A DNA stretch of 64,000 nt from Trinickia fusca (GCF_003628145.1 NZ_RBZV01000006.1:1-64000); one strand, 5' to 3'; shown: positions 18,069-27,061, numbered from the stretch's first letter. Notes: generated from the sequence alone by a model not told the origin. Translations and numbers: made by a program.

Positions 18069-19132
18069 ACGACAAGATTGTTAAGCCAGTAGAACTGAAG
18101 CAACAACTGCCGGTCGGACCGATGAGCCGCCAATGCGTCATCGGCTCGCGTGCCGCCGTGGATCATGTCTTGCGTGGCGAGAGCGACAAGTTGCTCGCGA
18201 TCGTCGGACCATGCTCGATCCATGACCCGGAGAGCGCGCTCGAGTATGCCGAGCGGCTCGTGAGCGAACGCGAGCGGTTCGGCGAGGACCTCGAGATCGT
18301 CATGCGCGTGTACTTCGAAAAACCTCGAACGACGGTCGGCTGGAAGGGGCTCATCAACGACCCGATGCTCGACGGGAGCTTCGACATCGAGCACGGGCTG
18401 CATCTCGCGCGCAAGCTGTTGCTCGATATCACCTCGATGGGCCTGCCCGTGGCAACGGAATTCCTCGATCCCATCACGCCGCACTACCTCGCCGATCTCG
18501 TGAGCTGGGGCGCCATCGGTGCGCGTACGACGGAGTCGCAGGTGCATCGTGAACTGGCCTCGAGCTTGCCTTGCGCCATCGGCTTCAAGAACGGCACGGA
18601 CGGGAACGTGCAAGTGGCCATCGATGCGATCCGCGCAGCGAGTCATTCGCACCGCTATCTCGGCGTCGATGAGCAAGGCGAATACAGGAAGATGACCAGC
18701 GCGGGCAATCGTGAGAGCCACCTCGTGCTCCGCGGCGGGAAGGTGCCGAACTATGACGCCAAGAGCGTCGACGAGGCATGCCACGCCCTCGCCGCGGCGG
18801 GCGTCATGGAGCGGGTAGTCATCGACGCAAGCCACGGCAACAGCAGCAAGCGCCACGAAAATCAGTTGCGCGTCTGCGAGTCCGTGGCCGTGCAGATGGC
18901 CTGCGGCGATCTTCGCATCGTCGGCGTCATGATCGAGTCCAACCTGGTCGAAGGTCGGCAGAACGTCGGCGAGAACGCGGCGCTCGTCTACGGACAGAGC
19001 ATTACCGATAGCTGTCTCGGCTGGGACGACACCGTCGCCTGCCTCGACGGACTCGCATTGGCGGCGCGCGAGCGACGACTCGTCCGCCAAGCCGAAGCGC
19101 TGGCACTGCGTATGGACCGTATCGCCGCTTGA
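18065..19132 (+). CDS. 3-deoxy-7-phosphoheptulonate (DAHP) synthase, class I, AroF/G/H type
   Basis: 355 aa, the normal size for E. coli-type DAHP synthases. Seen are IVGPCSIHDP (metal-binding Cys), MRVYFEKPRTTVGWKG (PEP site), GARTTESQVHRELAS, GFKNGTDG and IDASHGNSSK. It joins PEP and erythrose-4-phosphate at the head of the shikimate pathway. GTG start after GGGGAAGGG. A copy inside an accessory operon, followed by a prephenate dehydratase, means the cluster raises its own flux to phenylpyruvate. N-terminal residues that set feedback specificity cannot be assigned with confidence. Confidence 0.9.
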   Translation: MNDKIVKPVELKQQLPVGPMSRQCVIGSRAAVDHVLRGESDKLLAIVGPCSIHDPESALEYAERLVSERERFGEDLEIVMRVYFEKPRTTVGWKGLINDPMLDGSFDIEHGLHLARKLLLDITSMGLPVATEFLDPITPHYLADLVSWGAIGARTTESQVHRELASSLPCAIGFKNGTDGNVQVAIDAIRAASHSHRYLGVDEQGEYRKMTSAGNRESHLVLRGGKVPNYDAKSVDEACHALAAAGVMERVVIDASHGNSSKRHENQLRVCESVAVQMACGDLRIVGVMIESNLVEGRQNVGENAALVYGQSITDSCLGWDDTVACLDGLALAARERRLVRQAEALALRMDRIAA

Positions 19133-19246
19133 GGCGTCGAGCGCCTCCGGTGCGAGGCAGCGTGACGCGGCAAAGCGCGAGCCTCGGTGGCTCGCGCCGC
19201 CTGCTCACGTTTGCCCGCGTCACACCTTCTTCGAACAGGACTTCAG

Positions 19247-20374
19247 ATGAGCGAGCTTGCATTGGCGCTGGTTCTCTCGCCGGACGAACAGATTGCGCGT
19301 AGCCGGGTGGAGATTTCGTCGATCGACGACAAGCTTTTGACGCTGTTGAATCTGCGTCAGGATCATGCCCGGCGCATCGGCGAGGCAAAGCGGGCTTCCG
19401 GCGCGTGCGTCTACCAACCCGGGCGCGAACGCGAGATCGTCGCCGCCCTCGGTGAACGTAGCACGGAGCTTTTGAGCCCCGCGCACGTCCGAACGATATG
19501 GAGCGCGATATTCGACGCGAGCCGATCGGTGCAGGAGGAGCGTGTCGTCGCGTTTCTCGGTCCACGTGGCACCTACACGGAAGAGGCCATGTTCGCCCAC
19601 TTCGGGTGCGCCGCAAGAGCGCTCGCTTGCGAGAGCGTGGATGCGGTGTTCGCCGCCGTCACCGGCGGCCGTGCACGCTACGGCGTCGTGCCGGTCGAGA
19701 ACTCGACCGAGGGCACGATTGTCCGCACGCTCGATCTCGTGCTCGACACGACGGTTAGCGTAATCGGCGACGTGGTGTTGCCGATCGCTCATTGCTTGCT
19801 TTCCAAAGATGCCGGTCTGGCGGACATCACATGCGTCGCAGGACACGCCCAGGCACTCGCCCAGTGCCGGCGCTGGCTGGACGCGTGTCTGCCGGCCGCG
19901 GAGCGGCGCGCCGTATCGAGCAATGCGCATGCCGCGCAACTCGCGGCGCAAACCCCCGCGCTTGCGGCCATCGCCAATCGCCGAGCCGCCGACCACTACG
20001 GGCTGGCGGTGATTGCGCCTGACATTCAAGACGAACAGATCAACAGCACGCGTTTCTGGGTGATTGCGAAACCTCGCGCGGCACGGCAAGACGATGAGCG
20101 CACGCTGCTTTGCCTTGAGCTCGACAATCGCGCCGGCGCGCTGAACAGCGTACTCGAACCGCTCGCCGAGCGGCACATTGCCGTAACGCGGATCGATTCG
20201 CGTCCGCTAAAAACGGAGCTATGGGCCTATCGGTTCTTTCTTGAAGTCGCTTGCCATCCGCAACATGCCGATCTTCTCGACGCGTTGCAGGTGATGCGTG
20301 ATGCGGCCCGGTCGGTCACGGTGCTTGGGTCTTGCGCTACTCAACCGGAGTCTCGACATGCCAATCATGCTTGA
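19247..20374 (+). CDS. bifunctional chorismate mutase - prephenate dehydratase (P-protein) with ACT domain
   Basis: 375 aa in three parts. A chorismate mutase helix bundle (RVEISSIDDKLLTLLNLR, to about residue 90) is followed by a prephenate dehydratase domain (VAFLGPRGTYTEEAM; PVENSTEGT; the catalytic TRFWVI near residue 268). The C-terminal ACT domain retains RAGAL and an IDSRP motif, the latter like the ESRP Phe-binding motif, so feedback by Phe may be kept. It makes phenylpyruvate from chorismate. The ATG at 19247 is chosen, preceded by AGGA. TdaC of the tropodithietic acid cluster and reported tropolone clusters also carry a prephenate dehydratase. Confidence 0.9.
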   Translation: MSELALALVLSPDEQIARSRVEISSIDDKLLTLLNLRQDHARRIGEAKRASGACVYQPGREREIVAALGERSTELLSPAHVRTIWSAIFDASRSVQEERVVAFLGPRGTYTEEAMFAHFGCAARALACESVDAVFAAVTGGRARYGVVPVENSTEGTIVRTLDLVLDTTVSVIGDVVLPIAHCLLSKDAGLADITCVAGHAQALAQCRRWLDACLPAAERRAVSSNAHAAQLAAQTPALAAIANRRAADHYGLAVIAPDIQDEQINSTRFWVIAKPRAARQDDERTLLCLELDNRAGALNSVLEPLAERHIAVTRIDSRPLKTELWAYRFFLEVACHPQHADLLDALQVMRDAARSVTVLGSCATQPESRHANHA

Positions 20375-21104
20375 GCGCGTCTCGCGCGAACTCGGGGCGA
20401 TCTTCGCGGGTCGCGACGATCGGGTGATCGTCATGCTGCGCTTGCGGGAGCCGAAGTGCTTCGACGCCGACTCGCTCGCTTGGCTTGCGCGCCTGCGTGA
20501 AAGCTACGATAGCGAGCTCGAACTGCTCTTGCTCCTTGCCCGATCCGATGGCAGTGATGAGCCCGCTCGGCTGGAGCCCGCTGCCATCGAGCCGATCGGC
20601 TTGCCACTCGCGGCCGAAGTCGCACAAGGCAGCGAACTCGGCGAGCAGGGGCCGATTTTGCTTTCCACCTGGTCGCTCTGCGACGGCACGAGGCCGTGGC
20701 CGCCGCGCTTTCTCGACGCGCTCCTCGATCCGCGAAGCCTCGGCTGGTTGCTGCCGTATCGGCATGACGTGTCCATCGAGCGGATGGCGCACGATGCACG
20801 GCTCGACGCCTGCAACCTGCAGCGAACCGTGCTCGATCTGGGGGCGGGCAGAGTGCCCTCGGCGCGGCTCGCGCAGTGCGTGCGAACGGTGCTGTCCGAA
20901 CTCGGCAGCGGGTGGGAGAGGCCGGCAGGCATCGCGTTCGATCTCGCCTGCGCGGGAACGTTCGAGGCGTCCAGTCAGGCCGATGACTATGGATGGCACG
21001 TGGACGCAACCGAGGCCGTGCTCGACGAGGTCGCCAACGCCGTCATGATGCGACGCATCGCAGCGTACACGAGATCGCCGATGTCGCTGAGCACGAAACT
21101 TTGA
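20358..21104 (+). CDS. unknown protein in the biosynthetic operon, 248 aa
   Basis: Not recognised. It starts 17 nt inside the end of the P-protein gene, with GGAG before the ATG, so it is co-translated. Leu/Arg/Asp-rich with no signal peptide or membrane segment. It has a hydrophobic-Leu run (ELELLLLLARSD), and its C-terminal half has GWHVDATEAVLDEVANAV. It ends about 75 nt before the FMN reductase gene. It could be a cluster-specific accessory or regulatory protein; nothing seen decides this. Confidence 0.7.
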   Translation: MPIMLERVSRELGAIFAGRDDRVIVMLRLREPKCFDADSLAWLARLRESYDSELELLLLLARSDGSDEPARLEPAAIEPIGLPLAAEVAQGSELGEQGPILLSTWSLCDGTRPWPPRFLDALLDPRSLGWLLPYRHDVSIERMAHDARLDACNLQRTVLDLGAGRVPSARLAQCVRTVLSELGSGWERPAGIAFDLACAGTFEASSQADDYGWHVDATEAVLDEVANAVMMRRIAAYTRSPMSLSTKL

Positions 21105-21180
21105 TGCGGCCTGTCGCATACAGCCGCAGGACCCGGCCGGTGTGGCAACCGACCATTCAGAATCTTGAGGAGTTCGAGCA

Positions 21181-21759
21181 ATGAGTAGCGTGCTGCAAGT
21201 GACGGCTGTGTCAGGCGGTTTCGGCAAGCCATCGCGTACCTTGACGCTTGTCGAGGCCATCGTGGAAGAGATCGGTCGCGTACTACCGGTGAAGACGACG
21301 ACACTCGAACTTGGCCAGCTCGCGCCGCATCTCGGCTCGGCGCTGCAAACGGGCCGCCCTCCGGCGGAGCTTACCGCGGCGCTGAACAAGATCGAAACCG
21401 CCGATCTCCTCGTTGTCGCGAGCCCGGTTTATCGCGCTTCGTATTCCGGTCTGTTCAAGCATCTGTTCGACCTCGTCGATCAGGACGCGCTCATCGACGT
21501 TCCCGTACTGCTCGCCGCAGCCGGCGGCAGCCATCGTCATGCGCTCGTCGTCGATCACCCGTTGCGCGCATTGTTCGCCTTCTTTCAGGCGATGACGTTA
21601 CCGGTGGGGATCTACGCCGTCGACGATGACTTCACCAACTACCGCGTCAGCGCAGCGAGCCTCGCGCAGCGCATCGAACTCGCGGTGACGCGCGCGCTAC
21701 CGGTTCTCACCCATCGCGAGGCACGTGCAGGCGAGCCACTGGTTGCCGTGGCGGCATAA
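21181..21759 (+). CDS. NAD(P)H-dependent FMN reductase (SsuE/MsuE type)
   Basis: 192 aa flavodoxin-like reductase. It has the start strand LQVTAVSGGFGKPSRT with the phosphate-binding loop, and the ADLLVVASPVYRASYSGLFKHLFDLVD segment typical of SsuE/MsuE. Strong GAGGAG ribosome site. It supplies reduced flavin to monooxygenases. Its natural partner here is the HpaB-like oxygenase that opens the cluster, which needs free reduced flavin. Confidence 0.85.
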   Translation: MSSVLQVTAVSGGFGKPSRTLTLVEAIVEEIGRVLPVKTTTLELGQLAPHLGSALQTGRPPAELTAALNKIETADLLVVASPVYRASYSGLFKHLFDLVDQDALIDVPVLLAAAGGSHRHALVVDHPLRALFAFFQAMTLPVGIYAVDDDFTNYRVSAASLAQRIELAVTRALPVLTHREARAGEPLVAVAA

Positions 21760-21878
21760 ACATGGCAAGGGCGCGGCATGGGTGCGCGCCCGCCGCCCCA
21801 GGGTGGTAGGATGCATCAACGCCATTACCCAGAGGCCCGCATGGCCTTGCACCGCACGCAGGTCGAAGGGGCGACGCC

Positions 21879-22316
21879 ATGATTGAGCGTCGAACACTCG
21901 GGGAAGGTGTCCGCATTTTCGTGCATGGCGAATCCGACGTCGCCTGGGCTCGCCAAGTCGTTCGCGAAATCGGCTTACGAGGGGCCTTTCCGGAAACCAG
22001 GATCGCGGCACTGGCGACTGCCGTCACGGAAATTGCACGCAACATCGTCGTGCACGCGGGCAGCGGGGAGCTGTCCTTCTGCCTGATCGCGGATGGGCTG
22101 CGCCACGGCATCGTCGTCGTGGCGCGTGACGAAGGCCCCGGCATTCCTGACATCGCACGCGCGATGGAGGATGGGTACTCGACAAAAGGCGGGCTGGGTT
22201 TGGGACTGGCCGGCGCAAAGTGCCTGGTCGACGAGTTCGAGATCGAGTCGATCGTCGGCTCCGGCGTGAAAGTCACGCTGACGCAGTGGAATGGCGACAC
22301 CCAGCATTCGATTTGA
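21879..22316 (+). CDS. RsbT-like serine/threonine kinase / anti-sigma-type ATPase
   Basis: 145 aa GHKL ATPase of the RsbT/RsbW group: TAVTEIARNIVVHAGSG (N-box), ARDEGPGIPD (G1 box) and GGLGLGLAGAKCLVDEF (G2 box). It is related to the RsbT gene at 24357 but is a separate copy on the opposite strand, convergent with the histidine kinase (5 nt apart). It probably modulates a STAS-domain partner of the neighbouring module. Confidence 0.8.
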   Translation: MIERRTLGEGVRIFVHGESDVAWARQVVREIGLRGAFPETRIAALATAVTEIARNIVVHAGSGELSFCLIADGLRHGIVVVARDEGPGIPDIARAMEDGYSTKGGLGLGLAGAKCLVDEFEIESIVGSGVKVTLTQWNGDTQHSI

Positions 22317-22321
22317 GCGAA

Positions 22322-23743
22322 CTAGTCATCGCGCCTGCTCGTCGCGGAGCGTGCCGGCTTGCTCGATTCACTCAACTCGCTCAATTCATCTCTCGCTTCG
22401 ACTGCCGTGAGCGGCAGGATGGCGGTCAACGCAAAACCCGAGCCCGGCGACGTACTGATGCGGATCTCGCCGCCGAGCAACGCGGCGCGTTCGCGCATCC
22501 CGAGCAGGCCAAAAGAGTGCCGACCCGGACGGTCGTTGTGCGCCGCGCCGCGGCCGTTGTCGGCGATCCGCACAATGCAGTGCGGGTCGTCGCGAACCAT
22601 CTCGAACACGACCTCGGTCGCGCCGGAGTGCCGGGCGACGTTCGTCAGCGCTTCCTGAACCATTCGAAACACTTCGATCCGGCATTCCCGATTGAACGTG
22701 ATCGCATGCACATCGATATGGCGCACGACGCGCATCCGATACCGCGCCGAAAACTCGTCGATCAGCGCGTCGATCGCGGGAATCAGCCCGAGATCGTCGA
22801 GCATGGCCGGATGCAGATCGGCCGCGATCCGCCGCACCGAGTCGAGCAACTGGTCGATCAACGCATACATGCCATTGAGCGCATCCGTCGGCGGCGTCGA
22901 AGAGGGCACCTCATTGCCTTGATACTCCAACAGTGATGCCGCCATCTTCAGGGCGGTCAACTGCTGCCCCAGGTCATCGTGCAATTCACGGGCGATACGG
23001 GCCTTTTCTTCCTCACGAATATGCTGGATGTGCGCGGACAAACGCCGCAGCTCTTCACGCGAGACCCGCAGCGCTTCCTCGTCACGTTTGCGATCCGTGA
23101 TGTCGACGATCCAACCGACCATCCGATACGCCTCACCCGCGTCACGCCACAACGCCTGCCCGCGAGATTGGACCCAGCGGAACTCACCGGCCTTCGTGCG
23201 CACGCGATATTCCACGTCATAGGTCGTGCGGCGCTCGAGATGCGTTTGCAGCGCCTCCGTTACCCGGCCGAAGTCGTCCGGGTGGATGGCGTTCAAAAGC
23301 GCTTGTCGCTCATTGGGTAGTTCGTCATCCTCATAACCCATGATGCGCTTGAAGTGAGGCGAAAAGTAGACCTCATCGGTCTGTGGACGCCAGTCCCAAA
23401 GCCCCGCGGTCGCGCCTCGCACGGCCAGCTCGAATCGCTCCTCGCTTGCCGTCAGGGCGGCACGGTAGCCCTCGATCGACATTTCGAATGGCGCAAGCAG
23501 CTCGTTGAAAAACGCCGTTACGGCCTCCATGAACCGCTGTCGCTCGTCCAGCGCAACCCCGAGAACGAGCGCATCGAGCGCCGCGCGGTGAATCGCCGCC
23601 ATGTCGAGCAGCCCCAGCCCGTCGTTCAGCGCGCGCCTGCCGAGTTCGTAGGCATAGGTCAGCGCGGCTTCGTCCCCGTGCTCGAGAAAAGTTCGAAGGC
23701 CCGCAAGGTACTCGGCGCGGAGCGCGTCAAGCCGTACCGTCAT
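22322..23743 (-). CDS. sensor histidine kinase with RsbU_N-like and PAS domains (NarL-type HisKA_3)
   Basis: 473 aa. The N-terminal helical domain (about residues 1-100) looks like the RsbU/RsbP-type partner-binding domain that docks RsbT-like kinases. A PAS domain follows (FELAVRGATAGLWDW to WIVDITDRK). The HisKA_3 segment has the phosphoacceptor His in ARELHDDLGQQL (about residue 254), and a HATPase_c domain carries VQEALTNVARHSGA and DNGRGA. No membrane segment, so it is cytosolic. It overlaps the RsbX gene by 4 nt (ATGA). I infer that stressosome output is passed to a two-component relay. The cognate response regulator is not in the window. Confidence 0.8.
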   Translation of the reverse strand: MTVRLDALRAEYLAGLRTFLEHGDEAALTYAYELGRRALNDGLGLLDMAAIHRAALDALVLGVALDERQRFMEAVTAFFNELLAPFEMSIEGYRAALTASEERFELAVRGATAGLWDWRPQTDEVYFSPHFKRIMGYEDDELPNERQALLNAIHPDDFGRVTEALQTHLERRTTYDVEYRVRTKAGEFRWVQSRGQALWRDAGEAYRMVGWIVDITDRKRDEEALRVSREELRRLSAHIQHIREEEKARIARELHDDLGQQLTALKMAASLLEYQGNEVPSSTPPTDALNGMYALIDQLLDSVRRIAADLHPAMLDDLGLIPAIDALIDEFSARYRMRVVRHIDVHAITFNRECRIEVFRMVQEALTNVARHSGATEVVFEMVRDDPHCIVRIADNGRGAAHNDRPGRHSFGLLGMRERAALLGGEIRISTSPGSGFALTAILPLTAVEARDELSELSESSKPARSATSRRDD

Positions 23744-24360
23744 GGGCTTGCTCCGAGGTAGCGGGCCACCAGGACGTGGGCGTCGTCCGTTCCTTTGGCA
23801 TATCTGGCGAGGATCGACTCGGCCAGCTCCTGAGGACTGAACCGAATCGCCACGCCTTCCACGAACGCACTGTGAATGCCATCGGTTGCCATGACGAGCG
23901 TGTCGCCTCGCGATACCGCCAGCCGGTCTGCACGCAACGGGGGAAGGCGGAAGCCGACGACGCCTCCCCGCACCGAAATCGCCTCGTTACGCGCCTCGGG
24001 GGCGTCGCGTGCGCGAACGAGGATACCGTCGACGTTGCCGACGCCAGTCCACGTCATCGACGAATCCAGCGAACTGAACGATGCCACGGTCATCACGGCG
24101 CCGCGGGTCTTGCGCAGCGCCGTATGGCATTGCAGCACCAGGTCCAGGACTGGCTCGCGCGCATGAGCTTCGATGGACGGGACCGCGGCCCGTACGGCCT
24201 CGGCCGCTTCGAACCCGTGCCCGAGGCCGTCGAGCAGGGCCACCACGGCGCCGCCGTCGAACTCGACGACGACGTGCAGGTCTCCCGACGGCTCGATCAG
24301 TGCGCGGCCGGCCCATCCCCACTCGATGACCGGCTTGGCGGGCGTGGGAGAGAGCGTCAT
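23740..24360 (-). CDS. rsbX: RsbX-like PP2C-type serine/threonine phosphatase
   Basis: 206 aa PPM phosphatase of SpoIIE/RsbX type: VVALLDGLGHGFEAAEAV (metal Asp), TGVGNVDGILV and VMATDGIHSAF. RsbX resets stressosomes by removing phosphates from RsbR/RsbS. The ATG at 24360 overlaps the RsbT stop (ATGA). Gene order R-S-T-X supports the name. Confidence 0.85.
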   Translation of the reverse strand: MTLSPTPAKPVIEWGWAGRALIEPSGDLHVVVEFDGGAVVALLDGLGHGFEAAEAVRAAVPSIEAHAREPVLDLVLQCHTALRKTRGAVMTVASFSSLDSSMTWTGVGNVDGILVRARDAPEARNEAISVRGGVVGFRLPPLRADRLAVSRGDTLVMATDGIHSAFVEGVAIRFSPQELAESILARYAKGTDDAHVLVARYLGASP

Positions 24361-24758
24361 CGCAGCCACCGTTTCATCGTGACCGTCGTTCCCTTGCCGA
24401 GTATGGAAGTCAATTCGAACTCGTCCATGATCCGCTTCGTTCCCGGCAGGCCGACGCCGAGGCTCTTCGCCGTCGAGTAGCCGTCGCGCATCGCCAGTTC
24501 GATATCGGCGATGCCGGGCCCCTCGTCCTCGGCGACGATCAGAATGCCGACGCGTGTACCGTCATCGAGCTGACGCAGCATGACCTCGCCACGGTGGGCG
24601 TAGCTGACGATATTGCGGGCGATCTCGGAGATCGCGAGCGCGATGATGGTCCGGTCCGTCATCGAAAATCCAGCCGCCGCGGCGAGTTCACGCCCTTTCT
24701 GACGGGCGATGACGACGTCCTCATCGCGCTCGATCGGGACGCGAATTTCAACTGGCAT
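24357..24758 (-). CDS. rsbT: RsbT switch kinase / anti-sigma-type ATPase
   Basis: 133 aa GHKL kinase with IALAISEIARNIVSYAHRGE (N-box), AEDEGPGIAD (G1) and GVGLPGTKRIMDEFEL (G2). It phosphorylates RsbS and RsbR and, once released, activates a downstream partner. Here the kinase carrying an RsbU_N-like domain, encoded in the same operon, is the likely partner. It overlaps the rsbS end by 11 nt. Confidence 0.85.
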   Translation of the reverse strand: MPVEIRVPIERDEDVVIARQKGRELAAAAGFSMTDRTIIALAISEIARNIVSYAHRGEVMLRQLDDGTRVGILIVAEDEGPGIADIELAMRDGYSTAKSLGVGLPGTKRIMDEFELTSILGKGTTVTMKRWLR

Positions 24759-25122
24759 AGCCAGGGCTCCCGTTCGCGGTATCGTTCAGATGCGCGAGGC
24801 CCTCTTCGAGATCCAGCGCTGTCGCCACGCCGTCGAGCGACAATCCCAACTGCACCATCGCGAACGCCACCTCGGGCTGAATCCCGACGACGACTGTAGT
24901 TGCCCCACGCAGCTTCGCAACATAGGCAATGCCCCGCACCGTTCGGGTGGCGAAGGAATCGAGGACGTCGAGCGCCGTCACGTCGATGATGACGCCCTGG
25001 ATACGCAGGCGCCCGACTTGATCCGCGAAGTCATCCCTGAGCTGCACGAGGTCCTGATCCGAAAGCGCTGACTGGATCGACGCGATAAGCACACCGCCTT
25101 GCTTGAGGATAGGAACGGTCAC
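24748..25122 (-). CDS. rsbS: RsbS STAS-domain antagonist
   Basis: 124 aa single STAS domain: VPILKQGGVLIASIQSALSD, then VIIDVTALDVLDSFATR. The Ser in DSFATR matches the phosphorylated serine of RsbS (Ser59 in Bacillus). The GTG start at 25122 lies 4 nt after the RsbR stop. It sequesters RsbT in the stressosome until phosphorylated. Confidence 0.85.
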   Translation of the reverse strand: MTVPILKQGGVLIASIQSALSDQDLVQLRDDFADQVGRLRIQGVIIDVTALDVLDSFATRTVRGIAYVAKLRGATTVVVGIQPEVAFAMVQLGLSLDGVATALDLEEGLAHLNDTANGSPGYAS

Positions 25123-25126
25123 GATA

Positions 25127-26107
25127 TCAGCTCGCTCCGTGGATTCCGTTGATGCGAGGCACGGTCGCGTCGCTTTGTTGAACGCGATAGCCGAGGGTTT
25201 GCTCGGCCAGCTCGATGCCCCCCTGGAGATCGCCGACCGTATCGAGCTTGCTGAGCTCGATGCCGAGCGCGACCAGCGACTGCGCAACCGGGGCGGTGAT
25301 GCCTGTCACGATCACCTGCGCGCCCATGAGGCGTGCCGCGGTCACGGTTTGCAGGATGTGGTTCGCGACGCGCGAATCGATCGTCGCCACCCCCGTGATG
25401 TCCATGACGGCGACTTTGGCGCGGCGTGCCCGGATGGCCTCGAGGAGATTTTCGGTGATGAGCCGGGCCCGGTAGGTGTCGATGACGCCGATGATCGGCA
25501 GCATGAGCAGGCGGTCACGCAACTGCAGCACCGGTGTCGACAGCTCTCGAATCGCTTCCTGTTGCTGACGGATGACGCGCTCGCGCTCGAACACCAGCAC
25601 ATCGATGATGAGCCCGACGTCGAAGAACGCGACTTTCTTCAACGACATGAAGGCGTCGAACGCATCGAGAGGCGTATGCTCCGAATGCCTGATGACGTGG
25701 CTTCCGACGAGCCGCAGCAGTTGATGGAAAGCCCCGAGGAAGACGCTCGTCTCCAGTCCCGCCAAAGCGTAGAGCAGGCCCAGCTCGAGGCGCTGTTCGA
25801 CGTACTTCATGCCGTAGTCGCCCGATACGAGGCCATGGACGTGCTCGACCTCGAGCCGCCTTGCCTTGTCCAGCAGCGCGCGATTGTCGAACAGCTTGCG
25901 AGCTTCATCGAGGCCCGAAAGGTGCTCGAATAACGTCGCCGAATAGTCCTCGGCCCGACGCACCACCAGATCCTTGATCGCCGCGATTCGAGCCACATCG
26001 GAGGGCTCGAGCCCGACGATTTTCTTACGGCGCTCGATGCTGCCGTTGTTGAGCCCCATCTGATGCATCAACGCCAGGGACTCACGTTGTTCAATCTGCT
26101 CCGCCAT
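25127..26107 (-). CDS. rsbR: RsbR-type stressosome sensor with globin-like N-terminal domain
   Basis: 326 aa. The N-terminal half (about residues 25-180) has the globin-coupled-sensor pattern (EPSDVARI; ATLFEHLSG; VEHVHGLVSGDYG; LELGLLYALAGLE). The heme-ligating His expected in the IGxxHxxxGL motif is replaced by Tyr (LGLLYALAGL), so heme binding is doubtful, as in Bacillus RsbRA. The C-terminal STAS domain holds DITGVATIDSRVAN, with Ser at the usual second phosphorylated Thr. The ATG at 26107 follows GAGGAGG; upstream starts lack one. First gene of the operon. Confidence 0.85.
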   Translation of the reverse strand: MAEQIEQRESLALMHQMGLNNGSIERRKKIVGLEPSDVARIAAIKDLVVRRAEDYSATLFEHLSGLDEARKLFDNRALLDKARRLEVEHVHGLVSGDYGMKYVEQRLELGLLYALAGLETSVFLGAFHQLLRLVGSHVIRHSEHTPLDAFDAFMSLKKVAFFDVGLIIDVLVFERERVIRQQQEAIRELSTPVLQLRDRLLMLPIIGVIDTYRARLITENLLEAIRARRAKVAVMDITGVATIDSRVANHILQTVTAARLMGAQVIVTGITAPVAQSLVALGIELSKLDTVGDLQGGIELAEQTLGYRVQQSDATVPRINGIHGAS

Positions 26108-26454
26108 ACGCGCCTCCTCGGTTGCTCTCCGTGTCGAACACGGCCGACAACGGATATCGGGTACGTTGGATACGGACACGCCACGGCAGCCGGACGGCAG
26201 TCAGCGTGTCGGCAGTTCATCGCGGCACGCATGACGGAGGCACCGCTCATGCGTGGCTGAAATCGCTTGTTGCTATCGCGGCAGCGACTGCGTCTTCGTG
26301 AACGGGAGATCGTCGAACAGGTTGAATCGCGCTAATCGATTCTTCGTATTTTTCAAAGTATAGACAGGGTTCGCGAACTGGCAAGGTTGATGCTGGCGAG
26401 GGCGGGGAACCCTTATTTAACGCGAAAATGGCTCGCCCAAAGACGGCTAATGGC
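26108..26454. other. intergenic region upstream of the rsb operon
   Basis: About 350 bases with no supported gene. AT-rich runs around 26335-26365 may hold the rsb promoter, but I cannot place -35/-10 elements with confidence. Confidence 0.4.
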
Positions 26455-27051
26455 CTAACGCGTGCGCTGAGACGCGGTCATCGCCAGCGCCTCCGTGACG
26501 ACCGCTTGCGCGATCCGCTCGGACAATGCCGGGTCCGGCACCGCGCGCGCGAGCGTAACGCCGCCCGACAAAAGCGCCAGTAGCGCGATTGCCTTCGCCT
26601 CCCGTTCCTTGCTCGAGCCCTCGGCCAGCCCCGCCGACGTTTCCTCGATCAGGCGGCGCAATTGCGCCTCGTAGGCACCGCGGGTTTCAGGGTCGGCGCG
26701 CTCCATTTCGGGGGAGAAAGCCGGCAACGCGCAGCTTTCGCCGACATCGCACGTGCGCTTCTGCCCAAGATAGAACTCGACGAACGTCTTCAACCAGCGC
26801 GGCCCATTCGCGTCCTTCAGCTGGAAGATAGCGAGCCGCAGTTGTTCGAGCCCGGCCAGCATGACGGTGCGAAACGCTTCACGCTTTGATTTGAAGTGGC
26901 CATAGAACGCGCCATTGGTGACCCCCGCGGCCTTGGTCAGGCCGTCGATGCCCGAGCCGCCATAACCTTCTCGGCGAAAAACCTGTGCGGCGGCATCGAG
27001 GATGCGCTTGCGGGTTTCGGTCTTGTGTTCGGCTGAGTAACGCATCATCAA
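26455..27051 (-). CDS. TetR-family transcriptional regulator
   Basis: 198 aa with the helix-turn-helix at about residues 15-55 (ILDAAAQVFRREGYGGSGI; GVTNGAFYGHF) and a C-terminal domain like the TetR_C group found near oxidative or tautomerase-type genes. Divergent to the tautomerase gene, with a perfect inverted repeat between them, so it is likely an autorepressor that also controls that gene. Confidence 0.85.
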   Translation of the reverse strand: MMMRYSAEHKTETRKRILDAAAQVFRREGYGGSGIDGLTKAAGVTNGAFYGHFKSKREAFRTVMLAGLEQLRLAIFQLKDANGPRWLKTFVEFYLGQKRTCDVGESCALPAFSPEMERADPETRGAYEAQLRRLIEETSAGLAEGSSKEREAKAIALLALLSGGVTLARAVPDPALSERIAQAVVTEALAMTASQRTR

Positions 27052-27061
27052 ACCCGATTTG

